64,000 nt of DNA. It comes from Solirubrobacter sp035555675 (lineage in GTDB: Bacteria; Actinomycetota; Thermoleophilia; Solirubrobacterales; Solirubrobacteraceae). Positions 8,439 through 24,924 of the stretch are shown here, piece by piece. The notes beneath the pieces are model-generated. The model was not told where the DNA came from and did not search any database. It saw only the letters and a list, made by a program, of their open reading frames with translations. The position numbers and the translations under genes were made by a program. Numbering within the stretch: position 1 is the first letter of the stretch; every line of letters starts with the position of its first letter. Location: NCBI GenBank assembly GCA_035555675.1, contig DATMGH010000004.1, positions 1 through 64,000 of the forward strand, given 5' to 3'.

Positions 8439-8828
8439 ATGGCTACCAGCACCCAGGAGTGGATCGACGAGCTCAAGTCGATCTCGGTTCTCGAGCTCTC
8501 CGAGCGCATCAAGGCGCTCGAGGAGACGTTCGGCGTCTCGGCGGCGGCGGCCCCGGTCGCGGTCGCGCCCGGCCCGGGCGGCGGCGGCGACGGCGGCGGC
8601 GAGGCCGCCGAGGAGCAGACCGCGTTCGACGTCATCCTGACGGCCGCGGGCGACAAGAAGATCCAGGTCATCAAGGTCGTGCGCGCCGCGACCGGCCTTG
8701 GCCTCAAGGAGGCCAAGGCCCTCGTCGACGAGGCCCCCAAGCCCGTCAAGGAGGGCGTCGACAAGGACGAGGCCGAGAAGCTCAAGACCGAGATCGAGGA
8801 AGCCGGCGGCTCCGTCGAGATCAAGTAG
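8439..8828 (+). CDS. rplL: 50S ribosomal protein L7/L12
   Basis: The multimeric stalk protein that recruits translation factors. It is 129 residues: an N-terminal dimerisation helix, a Gly/Ala-rich hinge that contains an acidic run (GGGGDGGGEAAEE), and a C-terminal factor-binding domain (TGLGLKEAKALVDEAPK). A ribosome site (ACGGAGGA) precedes the ATG. A strong hairpin terminator follows 22 nt after the stop. Confidence 0.98.
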   Translation: MATSTQEWIDELKSISVLELSERIKALEETFGVSAAAAPVAVAPGPGGGGDGGGEAAEEQTAFDVILTAAGDKKIQVIKVVRAATGLGLKEAKALVDEAPKPVKEGVDKDEAEKLKTEIEEAGGSVEIK

Positions 8829-8850
8829 CTCCGAAGTCCATCCGACTTCC

Positions 8851-8877
8851 CGCAGGGCGCCCGCCGGGCGCCCTGCG
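8851..8877 (+). terminator. Hairpin terminator after rplL
   Basis: A perfect 12-bp inverted repeat (CGCAGGGCGCCC, loop GCC, GGGCGCCCTGCG) lies 22 nt after the rplL stop and is followed by the short T-containing tail TCGTTAA. It probably ends or attenuates the rplJ-rplL transcript before rpoB. Confidence 0.85.
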
Positions 8878-8882
8878 TCGTT

Positions 8883-9179
8883 AAGCGCGTTGTAACCCAG
8901 CTGACGCTCTGTCAGGGTTGGCCACCGAATTTCGGTCCGGCGTCCTGTGGCTTGACGCTGTCGCTATCCTGGGGCCACTCGGCCGATAGTCGCAGCCGTC
9001 CACAGTGCCCTTCCCGCCACATACGGGAGCCGGGCCGGGCGGGGTCCGTGAGCGCCGAGCGCCCCTCGCGCGGGGGTCCGCATCCCCCTGTGCTATCTTG
9101 GCTGGTCGCGCCCGTATGCCCTTGGCACGTTCCGCGCACCTCCGCCCGCACCACCCGACCTCCCCGAGGAGTCGCCGTC
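8883..9179 (+). promoter_or_regulatory. rplL-rpoB intergenic region, probable rpoB promoter zone
   Basis: About 300 bases with no credible gene. Because a strong terminator precedes it, rpoB probably has its own promoter here. Two TATC-type boxes are visible (TATCCT at 8965-8970 and TATCTT at 9094-9099), each preceded by CTG- or GTCG-type sequence, but neither has a clear -35 at the right distance. The strand is open in the rpoB frame from 8952, but the residues encoded before 9180 resemble nothing in RpoB. Confidence 0.4.
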
Positions 9180-12746
<3,567 letters not shown>

Positions 12747-12749
12747 CCA

Positions 12750-16823
<4,074 letters not shown>

Positions 16824-16835
16824 CGCGCGCTCTTC

Positions 16836-16868
16836 GGCGCGGGGCCTGACACGCTCAGGCCCCGCGCC
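16836..16868 (+). terminator. Hairpin terminator after rpoC
   Basis: A perfect 14-bp inverted repeat (GGCGCGGGGCCTGA, loop CACGC, TCAGGCCCCGCGCC) begins 12 nt after the rpoC stop. There is no U tract, as is common in very GC-rich genomes. It marks the end of the core operon and the start of the accessory block. Confidence 0.85.
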
Positions 16869-16957
16869 GCGCTTCACCGCGCGCGGGGGTACCGCGCCGC
16901 CTGCGCCCTCACCGCGCCCGCCCGCGTCGTTCCGCCTCGTGCGGGTACACCCGGAGC

Positions 16958-17305
16958 GTGCGGTGGTCGCTGCTCGCGCTCTTCGTCGCCGGCGTGCTGA
17001 TGTTCGCCGACGCCTGGCCGCTGGCGGTCGCCGGGTGGCTCGGGACCGTCGCGCTGCTCTTCGGCATCGGGTTCGCCGACGGGCGGCTGCGCGCGGTGCT
17101 CGCCGGCGCGCTCCTGCTCGCGTCTGCGTTCGTGGCTGACGTACTGTGGGTCGCGGGCTTTCCGCCGTTCGACCGGTCCGCGGACTACGAGCCGCTGGCC
17201 CAGACGCCGTTCTTCCTGCTCGGCCTCCCGGTGCCGATGGCGGTGGTCGCGCTCGGCGTGGGGGCCGGGGCGCTCTGGCGCCGGTTCATCGCCTCAGGGC
17301 GCTGA
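16958..17305 (+). CDS. Small integral membrane protein, unknown function
   Basis: A 115-residue protein of no family I recognise. It appears to have three or four transmembrane helices (about residues 4-17, 23-41, 45-66 and 85-106), with a short soluble loop containing FPPFDRSADYEPL between the last two. The GTG at 16958 is chosen because the hydrophobic N-terminus begins there; a GGAG lies only 2 nt upstream, so the start is uncertain. It converges with the GNAT gene, with only 3 nt between the two stops. Confidence 0.5.
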   Translation: MRWSLLALFVAGVLMFADAWPLAVAGWLGTVALLFGIGFADGRLRAVLAGALLLASAFVADVLWVAGFPPFDRSADYEPLAQTPFFLLGLPVPMAVVALGVGAGALWRRFIASGR

Positions 17306-17308
17306 CCT

Positions 17309-17737
17309 TCAGAGCTCGCGGCGATAGCGTGCGTGGCTGCGGGACTGCTCCTCGTAGCCGAGCGCCGGATAGAACGCGTGCGCCTCGACGCGCCCGCGCG
17401 ACGACGTCAGCTCGAGCCGGTCGCAGCCCCACTCCCGCGCGCGCTCCTCGGCGGCCGCCACGAGCGCGCGGCCGACGCCGCGGCGCCGGAACGCGTCGCC
17501 GACCACCAGCCCGACGATCCGCGCGTAGCGGCCCGGCCGGGCGAGGTGCGGCGTCGCGGAGACCGCGACCAGCCCGGCGACCACCCCGTCGACCTCCTCG
17601 ACCAGCACCGCGCTGCACGGCGTCGCGCTCCACAGCTCGAGTTGCGCGGCGATCATCTCCGCCGGCTGCGGATGCCCCCAGTCCGCGAACAGCCCGGCGA
17701 GCGCTTCGACGTCGTCAGCCCGAACCCCACGGATCAT
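17309..17737 (-). CDS. GNAT family N-acetyltransferase
   Basis: A 142-residue GCN5-related acetyltransferase using acetyl-CoA; the substrate is unknown. The acetyl-CoA motif is RRRGVGRALVAAAEERA, after the beta-4 strand ARIVGLVVGDAF. The C-terminal ALGYEEQSRSHARYRREL is typical of amine or aminoglycoside-like GNATs. The ATG at 17737 gives the standard N-terminus MIRGVRADDVEAL; the frame stays open upstream only because it runs into a GC-rich repeat. It is divergent from the first M14 peptidase gene. Confidence 0.8.
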   Translation of the reverse strand: MIRGVRADDVEALAGLFADWGHPQPAEMIAAQLELWSATPCSAVLVEEVDGVVAGLVAVSATPHLARPGRYARIVGLVVGDAFRRRGVGRALVAAAEERAREWGCDRLELTSSRGRVEAHAFYPALGYEEQSRSHARYRREL

Positions 17738-17773
17738 GGCCGCGCCCCAGCGTAGCCGCGCCCCCGAACGCAA

Positions 17774-18026
17774 CGAGTGGTCACTTTCCGGCGCATGCGG
17801 CGGATACCGCACCCCTCACCGCGCCGTGGGGCGGCGAGCCGCGGGGGCGCGCGGCGACGCGTGGCGGCGGGCGGTGAGGCGTGGCGGTGGGCGGCGAGAC
17901 GCGGCGATGCGCGGCGAGACGCAGGGGCGCGCGGCGACGCGTGGCGACGCGCCCGTCGCGCGGCGCACCGCGACGCGGCGAGCGGGCGCGTTCTGGCGCC
18001 GGCGGCCGGAAAGTGACCGCTCGCGG
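17774..18026. repeat. GAGTGGTCACTTTC element, inverted pair with GC-rich centre
   Basis: GAGTGGTCACTTTC (17775-17788) and its near-perfect inverted copy GAAAGTGACCGCTC (18009-18022) bound about 220 bases of very GC-rich, imperfectly repetitive sequence (many GGCGAGACGC and GGCGACGCGTGGC variants). The same core occurs three times, in direct orientation, at 53397-53703. It occupies the gap between the divergent GNAT and M14 genes, and I see no gene inside it. The structure suggests a small non-autonomous mobile repeat, but no target duplication was identified. Confidence 0.65.
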
Positions 18027-18137
18027 CGCGCCTTGCCTCGCCCCGACTCCGCGCCGGCGGCCTGGAGGTGCCCGGGAGCGCATTCGCGTTGAGACAAACC
18101 AACGGCCAACCCTCACGGACTCCCCTCACTACGCACT

Positions 18138-18174
18138 CATAATCCACCCGTGTCGCGAAGGGGGTCGCAACACG
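18138..18174 (+). promoter_or_regulatory. Possible -10 box and palindrome before M14 peptidase 1
   Basis: A CATAAT hexamer at 18138-18143 could be a -10 box. It is followed at 18149-18174 by an inverted repeat (CGTGTCGCGA, 6-nt spacer, TCGCAACACG; one mismatch) and then by a GGAGG ribosome site before the GTG at 18191. No good -35 was seen. The palindrome could be an operator or a 5' leader hairpin. Confidence 0.4.
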
Positions 18175-18190
18175 AGGAACGGAGGAGAGA

Positions 18191-21100
18191 GTGGGGAACT
18201 CAATGGCGACGCGCCGTTTACGGCGCCTGACGGGCGCGGGCCTGCTGGGCGCAGCGCTCGCACTGGCCGCACCGGGAGCCACCGCGCTGGCGGACGGGGA
18301 CGACCCGCGCCTGGTGGAGGTCACGGCTGACAGCCCCGAGGCGATCCAGCGCCTCGAGCTCAAGTACGACGTCGGCTACATCGGCGAGCTCACGGAGGCT
18401 GCCGTCTACGTCGACGACCAGACCGAGGCGCAGCTGCGCGCCGAGGGGTACCGGATCGGCAAGACGATCGAGGACCGCAACACCTGGCAGGACCGCCGCG
18501 CCGAGATCGAGGCGGCCGACCAGCGCGACGCCCTCGCGAAGGAGTTCGCCCAGAAGGGCATCTCGGGCAACGGCGTCGTGCGCAAGGGCAAGCGGATCGT
18601 CCCGACGCCGGGCGAGACCGTGATCATGCGCGCGTACACGTTCACGAACTACGCCGGCCGCTTCGTCTACGTCGAGGCCCACAACAAGGCCAACACGACC
18701 ACGACCGGCCCGACGCTGCAGGTCGCCTACGCCGGCCCGGACGGCACGTACCGCGCGCCGCTGAGCATGAGCAACAACTCGATCAGCCCGGACGGCAACG
18801 ACGCGCAGCTCGGTGGGAACAAGCTCAACGACGCCGGCCAGTACATGTACCACCGGGCGCTGATCGCGCTGCGCGGCGCCGACGCGGACCTGCGCGCCGA
18901 CCAGATCACGGTGCGGGTCGCCGCCAGCTCCGGCTCGACCGACACCGCGAGCGTGAAGGAGTGGGCGGGCTCGAGCCTGCCGCCGCGCGTCGCGAGCTTC
19001 CAGAAGGACTTCATCACCAAGTACATGGACCCGACGGAGTCCTACGACCGGCTCGACCAGCTCGCCGCGCAGTTCCCGGACATCGCCGAGATCGTCCCGC
19101 TGCCCAACAAGACGCCCGGCTACCAGCGCGAGGCGATGGCGATGCTGGCCGGCACCACCGCGGCCAACGCGAACCCGTCGACGGCCAACGCCGGCATCGC
19201 CGTGCAGCTGTACTCCAAGGCGATGGGCCACCTCGGCGGCAACCTGATCACCGCCGAGCTCAAGGACCCGGGCGCGCCCGACGCGCCGCTCTCGGTCACC
19301 GTCGCCGGCAACGACATCACGGTCAACCTGGCCACGAACGCCGACGGCGCGCTCACCAGCACCGCCGCACAGGTCGTCGCCGCGATCAACGCCAGCGGAC
19401 CGGCGAGCGCGCTCGTCACCGCCTACACCTACAACAACAACGCCGGCGCCGGCATCGCTCCCGCGCGCGAGCGCGTGCAGCTGTCGGACTACCTGGCGGC
19501 GCCCGAGCACGTCAAGCGCGGCCCGTTCGACATGCGCGTGCTGCGGATCGGCAAGCAGCGCGACGGCTCGAAGACCGGCGTGTTCATCTACTGCCAGCAG
19601 CACGCTCGTGAGTGGGTGACGCCGATCACGTGCGTGGAGACCGCGGAGCGGCTGCTGCGCAACTACGCGACCGACCCGACGACCAAGGAGTACGTCGACA
19701 ACCTCGACATCTTCATCCTGCCGTCCAGCAACCCGGACGGCGGCCACTACTCGTTCTACGACTTCGCCTCCAAGCGCCGCAACATGGCCAACTACTGCCC
19801 GCTGGGCGGCACGGGCGGCAACGTCGGCAACCGCAACAACTGGGGCGTCGACCTCAACCGCAACAACACGATCGGGTCGCTGTTCGACGGCTACTCGGGC
19901 GGCAGCTCATCCTGCACCAGCGACACGTTCGCCGGCCCGTTCGAGGCCTCCGAGGCGGAGATCCGCAACGAGATGTGGGTCGTCGACAGGTTCCCGAAGA
20001 TCAAGTTCGCGATCAACATCCACACCCACGGCGGCTACTTCATGTGGGCGCCGGGCGCCTACAAGACGCAGGGCCGTGAGACCCTGCCGGCGCCGAACAT
20101 CGGCATCGAGAACTACTTCTTCGACGTCGCGGAGGACATCCTCTCGCACATCAAGTCGTCGCGGAACACGGTGATCCTGCCGCAGCGCACCGGCCCGATC
20201 GCCGACGTGCTCTACAGCGCCGCCGGCAACAGCGCCGACGACCAGTGGTACCGCAAGGGCATCATCAGCTACTCGTTCGAGGCCGGTGCGCAGCGCATCG
20301 CGGTCAACCCGGACACCGGCGCGATCACGCGCCAGAACGTCGGCTTCCAGCCGTGCTTCGGCGCGGTCGGCACCGGCGGCGGCGCGGGCAGCTGCCCGGC
20401 GAACGGGTCGCTCGTCAACGAGGGCCACGACTCGGCGATGGAGTTCGCCGACGGCAACTACGGCCTGATCAACGGCGCGCTGCACTACGAGAAGGACACG
20501 ACCGCGCCGGAGGTCGACATCGAGTACAGCGCCGAGCGCACGACCGGCGATCCGATCAACTACCGGTTCAAGTGGGTCAACGAGTCCTCGGTGATCCACT
20601 ACACGACCGACGGCTCGACCCCGACGCTGGACTCGCCGACCTACGAGAACCAGGGTCCGCGCCGGCCGGGCGAGGTGCTGAGCTTCGACCGCTTGGGCGT
20701 GCACACGGTCAAGTGGATCGCGCAGGACATGAAGGGCAACGTGTCCGCGGTCAAGAGCAAGACGTTCCTGATCGGGCCGGAGCTGACCGTCGGCGGCACC
20801 GTGCCGGCGACGCTCAGCCTGACCCTGGGCGCGCCGGCGAGCTTCGGCGCGTTCGCGCCCGGCCTCGCCAACGACTACACGGCCAGCACCAGCGCGACCG
20901 TGATCTCGACCGCCGGCGACGCGGCCCTCTCGGTCACCGACCCGAGCCCGACCGCCAGCGGCCGCCTGGTCAACGGCAGCTTCGCGCTGCCGCAGCCGGT
21001 GCAGATCAAGGCCTCGAGCCTGAGCGGGACCGGCGGCGCGTTCGCCGCGCTCCCGGCCACGCTGCTGACCTACGGTCAGCCGGTCAGCAACGACGCCGTC

Positions 21101-21199
21101 ACGGTGGACTTCAAGCAGCCGATCGCCGCCACGGACGCCCTCCGGACGGGCACGTACGGCAAGACGCTCACGTTCACCCTGTCGACCACGACGCCGTAA
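18191..21199 (+). CDS. Secreted M14 zinc carboxypeptidase 1
   Basis: An exported metallocarboxypeptidase, 1002 residues. A signal peptide ends near residue 34 (ALALAAPGATALA). A prodomain-like region follows. The M14 catalytic set is complete: His471 and Glu474 (QQHAREW), Asn556-Arg557 for the substrate carboxylate (DLNRNN), His611 (NIHTHGG) and the general base Glu697 (SYSFEAGA). A domain of about 130 residues (roughly 317-445) interrupts the fold before the HARE motif. A chitobiase-like segment (HYTTDGSTPTLDSPTY) and a C-terminal ~136-residue domain ending TLTFTLSTTTP follow. It has two close paralogs nearby. Start GTG 18191, with GGAGG 5 nt upstream. Confidence 0.9.
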   Translation: MGNSMATRRLRRLTGAGLLGAALALAAPGATALADGDDPRLVEVTADSPEAIQRLELKYDVGYIGELTEAAVYVDDQTEAQLRAEGYRIGKTIEDRNTWQDRRAEIEAADQRDALAKEFAQKGISGNGVVRKGKRIVPTPGETVIMRAYTFTNYAGRFVYVEAHNKANTTTTGPTLQVAYAGPDGTYRAPLSMSNNSISPDGNDAQLGGNKLNDAGQYMYHRALIALRGADADLRADQITVRVAASSGSTDTASVKEWAGSSLPPRVASFQKDFITKYMDPTESYDRLDQLAAQFPDIAEIVPLPNKTPGYQREAMAMLAGTTAANANPSTANAGIAVQLYSKAMGHLGGNLITAELKDPGAPDAPLSVTVAGNDITVNLATNADGALTSTAAQVVAAINASGPASALVTAYTYNNNAGAGIAPARERVQLSDYLAAPEHVKRGPFDMRVLRIGKQRDGSKTGVFIYCQQHAREWVTPITCVETAERLLRNYATDPTTKEYVDNLDIFILPSSNPDGGHYSFYDFASKRRNMANYCPLGGTGGNVGNRNNWGVDLNRNNTIGSLFDGYSGGSSSCTSDTFAGPFEASEAEIRNEMWVVDRFPKIKFAINIHTHGGYFMWAPGAYKTQGRETLPAPNIGIENYFFDVAEDILSHIKSSRNTVILPQRTGPIADVLYSAAGNSADDQWYRKGIISYSFEAGAQRIAVNPDTGAITRQNVGFQPCFGAVGTGGGAGSCPANGSLVNEGHDSAMEFADGNYGLINGALHYEKDTTAPEVDIEYSAERTTGDPINYRFKWVNESSVIHYTTDGSTPTLDSPTYENQGPRRPGEVLSFDRLGVHTVKWIAQDMKGNVSAVKSKTFLIGPELTVGGTVPATLSLTLGAPASFGAFAPGLANDYTASTSATVISTAGDAALSVTDPSPTASGRLVNGSFALPQPVQIKASSLSGTGGAFAALPATLLTYGQPVSNDAVTVDFKQPIAATDALRTGTYGKTLTFTLSTTTP

Positions 21200-21206
21200 G
21201 GCCCCA

Positions 21207-21240
21207 GCGAGCGCCGGCCCCGATCGGGGCCGGCGCTCGC
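21207..21240 (+). terminator. Hairpin terminator after M14 peptidase 1
   Basis: A perfect 15-bp inverted repeat (GCGAGCGCCGGCCCC, loop GATC, GGGGCCGGCGCTCGC) lies 7 nt after the stop. It is the strongest hairpin in the window and separates the first two peptidase genes into different transcripts. Confidence 0.88.
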
Positions 21241-21312
21241 CGCCGTGGAGACATATCCACGCACCGCGCGCCTTCCCCGGACACTCATGGCTGATCCATG
21301 CTCCGCCCAGCG

Positions 21313-21330
21313 CCGTCACACGGGTGACGG
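21313..21330. promoter_or_regulatory. Palindrome upstream of M14 peptidase 2
   Basis: Inverted repeat CCGTCAC-ACGG-GTGACGG, 23 nt upstream of the ATG at 21353. It is placed like an operator or a 5' UTR hairpin. The adjacent GGGGTCAACACGGAGGG resembles sequence before peptidases 1 and 3, which might indicate shared control. No promoter hexamers were convincing. Confidence 0.35.
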
Positions 21331-21352
21331 CGGGGTCAACACGGAGGGATCG

Positions 21353-24300
21353 ATGGTCAGGAGAGGACCCGGGGCGCGACGCCTCGGACTCGCGGCTGTC
21401 CTGGGCGCGACGCTGCTGCTGGCGGCGGCCGCAGGACCCGCGCGGGCGGACGACGGCGACTGGCGGCTCGTGATGGTCACGGGGGACGACCGCGCGTCGA
21501 TCGACCAGCTCAAGGACGACTACGACATCGGGTACGTCGGCGAGCCCAACGAGGCGGCGATCTACCTCGACGACGCGTCCGAGGCGCGGCTGCGCGCGCT
21601 CGGCTACCGCATCGGCGAGACGATCGAGAACCGCGACACGTGGCAGGCGCGCAAGCAGGAGATCGCGGCCGCCAAGGAGCGCGAGGCGACCGCGGGCGAG
21701 CTCGCGCTGCGCGGCGCGCCGAAGGCCGGCAAGAGCAAGCGCGCGGTCGAACAGCCGGGCGAGACCGTGATCATGCGCGCGTACACGTTCACCAACTACG
21801 CCGGGCGCTTCCTCTACGTCGAGGCGCACAACAAGGCGCAGACGACCAACAGCGGCCCGGCGCTGCAGATGACCTACAAGGGCCCGGACGGCGTCGCGCG
21901 CGGACCGTACAACTTCAGCCAGAGCGGCATCAGGCCCGACGGCAACGACAACGCGACCGGCGGCAACAAGCTCAACGACGCCGGCCAATACCTGTACCAC
22001 CGCATCACGATCCCGCTGCGCGGCGACGACGCGAACCTGCGCGCCCAGGACGTCACCGTCACGGTGGCTGCGAGCAGCGGCTCGGTCGACACCAGCGGCG
22101 TGACGGAATGGGCGAGCGCGACGCTGCCGCCGCGCGCCGCCACCTTCCAGAAGGACTTCATCACGCGCTACCTGGATCCGACCGACGCCTACGCCCGGCT
22201 GGACGCGCTGGCCGCGGAGTACCCCGACATCGCCGAGGTCGTGCCGCTGCCGCACAAGTCGTCCGGCTATCAGCGCAAGGGCATGGCGATCATGTCCGGC
22301 GCGGATCCGACCGGCTCGGCGCCGGCCGGCGCCGTCGGCGCGCCGCTGGTCGACACCACGGGCGAGATCACGGCGGCGCAGCCGGTCGCCTCGATCCCCT
22401 TCACGGCCGCCGCCGGGCAGAGCGTCCGCGCGACCGTGGACGCGATCCCGCCCGGCTCGACCGACTTCATCCTGCGGCTCAAGGACCCCAGCGGCGCGGT
22501 CCTCACGACCGTCGACACGGGGACGAGCCCGGAGTCGATCAGCCGGACGTTCACCACGGCCGGCACGTACACGTTCGAGGTCCTGGGCTTCCAGGGCGAC
22601 CTCGGCGACTTCACGTTCACGATCCAGGGCCTCCTCGGCACCGCGGCCCAGGCCCAGGCCGCGGCCGTGCAGCTGTTCTCCAAGGCCTGGGGCCAGGACG
22701 GCGGCAACCTGATCACGGCCGAGTTCAAGAACCCGGGCGCGCCGAGCTCGCCGCTGGCGGTCACGGTCGACGGCCTCGACGTCACGGTCAACCTGGCCAC
22801 CGACGCGGACGGCCAGCTCACGAGCACGGCCGCGCAGGTCGTCGCGGCGATCAACGGCAGCCCGGCCGCGAGCGCGCTGGTGGACGCCTACACCTACGCC
22901 GGCAACGCCGGCGCGGGCGTCGTCCCTGTGCGCGCGCGGGTGCAGCTGTCGGACTTCCTGAACGCGCCGCCGAGCGTCAAGCGCGGCCCGTTCGACATGC
23001 GCGTGCTGCGGATCGGCAAGCAGCGGGATGGCTCGAAGACCGGCGTGTTCATCTACTGCCAGCAGCACGCTCGTGAGTGGGTGACGCCGATCACGTGCGT
23101 GGAGACCGCGGAGCGGCTGCTGCGCAACTACGCGACCGACCCGACGACGAAGGCCTACGTCGACAACCTCGACATCTTCATCCTGCCGTCCAGCAACCCG
23201 GACGGCGGCCACTACTCGTTCTACGACTCGAGCGCTCAGCGCAAGAACATGGTCGACTACTGCCCGGCCAGCGCCGGCACCGGCGCGATCAGCGCCCGCA
23301 ACAACTGGGGCGTCGACCTCAACCGCAACAACTCCATCGGCTCGTTCTTCGACGGCTACTCCGGCGGCAGCAGCGCATGCAACAACGAGACCTACGCGGG
23401 TCCGTTCGAGGTCTCCGAGCCGGAGATCCAGAACGAGCACTGGATCGAGGAGACGTTCCCGAAGATCAAGTTCGCGATCAACATCCACACGCACGGCGGC
23501 TACTTCATGTGGTCCCCGGGCGCCTACAAGTCGCAGGGCCGTGAGACGCTGCCGGCGCCGAACATCGGCATCGAGAACTACTTCTTCGACGTCGCCGACA
23601 CGATCCTGACCCACATCAAGTCGTCGCGGAACACGGTGATCCTGCCGCAGCGCACCGGCCCGATCGCCGACGTGCTCTACAGCGCCGCCGGCAACTCGGC
23701 CGACGAGCAGTACTACAACCGCGGCATCATCTCCTACTCATTCGAGGCGGGGGCGCAGCGGATCTCGGTCAACCCGGCCACCGGCGCGATCACGCGCACG
23801 AACGTCGGCTTCCAGCCGTGCTTTGCGAACGCGTCGCCGCCGGCGGGCTTCTCGAGCACGTCGTGCGGGACGCCGGCGAACCCGAACCCGCTGCTGGCCA
23901 ACGAGGGGCACGACTCGGCGATGGAGTTCGCCGAGGGCAACTACGGCCTGCTGCAGGGCGCGCTCGAGTACGCACAGGACACCACGCCGCCGGTGGTCGA
24001 CATCGAGGCGAGCGCGGACAAGACCGGGGGCGACCCGATCCACTTCCGCTTCAAGTGGGTCAACGAGTCCTCAGTGGTCCACTACACGACCGACGGCTCG
24101 ACGCCGACGCTGGACTCGCCCACCTACAACAACCAGGGCCCGCGGCGGCCGGGCGAGGTGCTCACGCTCGACCAGCTCGGCGTGCACACGGTCAAGTGGA
24201 TCGCGCAGGACATCAAGGGCAACGTGTCCGCGGTCCGCAGCCAGACGTTCCTGATCGCGGCCGACCAGGCCGAGACCGGCGTCGGCGGCACGGTGGCGGC

Positions 24301-24691
24301 CACGCTGTCGCTGTCGCTCGGGGCGCCGGCGAGCTTCGGCGCGTTCGCGCCGGGCGTCGCGACCGACTACACGGCCAGCACGAGTGCGACGGTGGTCTCG
24401 ACCGCCGGCGACGCGGCGCTGTCGGTCGCCGATCCGGGCGCCACGGCGCCCGGGCACCTGGTCAACGGCGCGTTCTCGCTGCCGCAGCCGCTGCAGGTCA
24501 ACGCGGCGAGCCTGAGCGGCACCGGCGGGGCGTTCGCGGCGCTGCCGGCGACCGTGCTGACGTACGGCCAGCCGGTCAGCCACGACCCGGTGACGATCGG
24601 CTTCAAGCAGCCGATCGGGGCGTCTGACGCGCTACGCACCGGCAGCTACGGCAAGAGGCTCACGTTCACACTGGCGTCCACGACGCCGTAG
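21353..24691 (+). CDS. Secreted M14 zinc carboxypeptidase 2, with extra inserted domain
   Basis: A paralog of the upstream peptidase, 1112 residues. It has a signal peptide (LLLAAAAGPARA) and the zinc site His572/Glu575 (QQHAREW), then DLNRNN, NIHTHGG and SYSFEAGA as in peptidase 1. Besides the insertion it shares with peptidase 1, it carries about 118 more residues (roughly 318-435), rich in Thr/Val and resembling a PPC-type beta-sandwich (FTTAGTYTFEVLGFQGD). The C-terminus has the same chitobiase-like segment and ~136-residue end domain. The ATG at 21353 has a GGAGGG site; an in-frame start at 21245 would put a non-signal leader before the signal peptide. Long stretches are nearly identical in DNA to peptidase 1. 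Confidence 0.9.
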   Translation: MVRRGPGARRLGLAAVLGATLLLAAAAGPARADDGDWRLVMVTGDDRASIDQLKDDYDIGYVGEPNEAAIYLDDASEARLRALGYRIGETIENRDTWQARKQEIAAAKEREATAGELALRGAPKAGKSKRAVEQPGETVIMRAYTFTNYAGRFLYVEAHNKAQTTNSGPALQMTYKGPDGVARGPYNFSQSGIRPDGNDNATGGNKLNDAGQYLYHRITIPLRGDDANLRAQDVTVTVAASSGSVDTSGVTEWASATLPPRAATFQKDFITRYLDPTDAYARLDALAAEYPDIAEVVPLPHKSSGYQRKGMAIMSGADPTGSAPAGAVGAPLVDTTGEITAAQPVASIPFTAAAGQSVRATVDAIPPGSTDFILRLKDPSGAVLTTVDTGTSPESISRTFTTAGTYTFEVLGFQGDLGDFTFTIQGLLGTAAQAQAAAVQLFSKAWGQDGGNLITAEFKNPGAPSSPLAVTVDGLDVTVNLATDADGQLTSTAAQVVAAINGSPAASALVDAYTYAGNAGAGVVPVRARVQLSDFLNAPPSVKRGPFDMRVLRIGKQRDGSKTGVFIYCQQHAREWVTPITCVETAERLLRNYATDPTTKAYVDNLDIFILPSSNPDGGHYSFYDSSAQRKNMVDYCPASAGTGAISARNNWGVDLNRNNSIGSFFDGYSGGSSACNNETYAGPFEVSEPEIQNEHWIEETFPKIKFAINIHTHGGYFMWSPGAYKSQGRETLPAPNIGIENYFFDVADTILTHIKSSRNTVILPQRTGPIADVLYSAAGNSADEQYYNRGIISYSFEAGAQRISVNPATGAITRTNVGFQPCFANASPPAGFSSTSCGTPANPNPLLANEGHDSAMEFAEGNYGLLQGALEYAQDTTPPVVDIEASADKTGGDPIHFRFKWVNESSVVHYTTDGSTPTLDSPTYNNQGPRRPGEVLTLDQLGVHTVKWIAQDIKGNVSAVRSQTFLIAADQAETGVGGTVAATLSLSLGAPASFGAFAPGVATDYTASTSATVVSTAGDAALSVADPGATAPGHLVNGAFSLPQPLQVNAASLSGTGGAFAALPATVLTYGQPVSHDPVTIGFKQPIGASDALRTGSYGKRLTFTLASTTP

Positions 24692-24708
24692 AACGTCGTC
24701 CGGACCCG

Positions 24709-24730
24709 GGCGCGGAGGCGACTCCGCGCC
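24709..24730 (+). terminator. Possible terminator after M14 peptidase 2
   Basis: An 8-bp inverted repeat (GGCGCGGA, 6-nt loop, TCCGCGCC) 17 nt after the stop, followed by TGGGGGG rather than a U tract. Moderate stability; it may end the peptidase 2 transcript. Confidence 0.45.
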
Positions 24731-24924
24731 TGGGGGGCCGGGCATCCCCCGAATCGGGGAGTCTGCGTCCGACTTCGCCGAATCTTCACGACCGCCGCTA
24801 CGCTTGCGGGAACCCGCGCTCAAGGGGCGTGGGCTCGGGACCGATGTAGAGAACAGCCTTGCCGGGGAGATCGCCACGGAGGCGATTGGCCAGGAATCTC
24901 TGCAGAACCGACGTACGAGGACAC
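24731..24924 (+). other. Leader region before the transporter gene, nothing recognised
   Basis: About 190 bases with no gene. A TACGCT box near 24797 could be a -10, and a short hairpin (GCGGGAACCCGC) follows it. I looked for a riboswitch because the downstream gene resembles magnesium transporters, but could not match any class. Confidence 0.3.

Noticed and set aside
19907..23614. Antisense open frame of about 1,235 codons across peptidases 1 and 2
   Set aside because: Shadow of the two peptidase genes. Composition (Arg, Val, Asp, Leu repeats) follows from the coding strand; no domain recognised.
24731..24924. Magnesium or c-di-AMP riboswitch before the EamA/NIPA-like gene
   Set aside because: The context suggested it, but I could not match conserved motifs of any riboswitch class.
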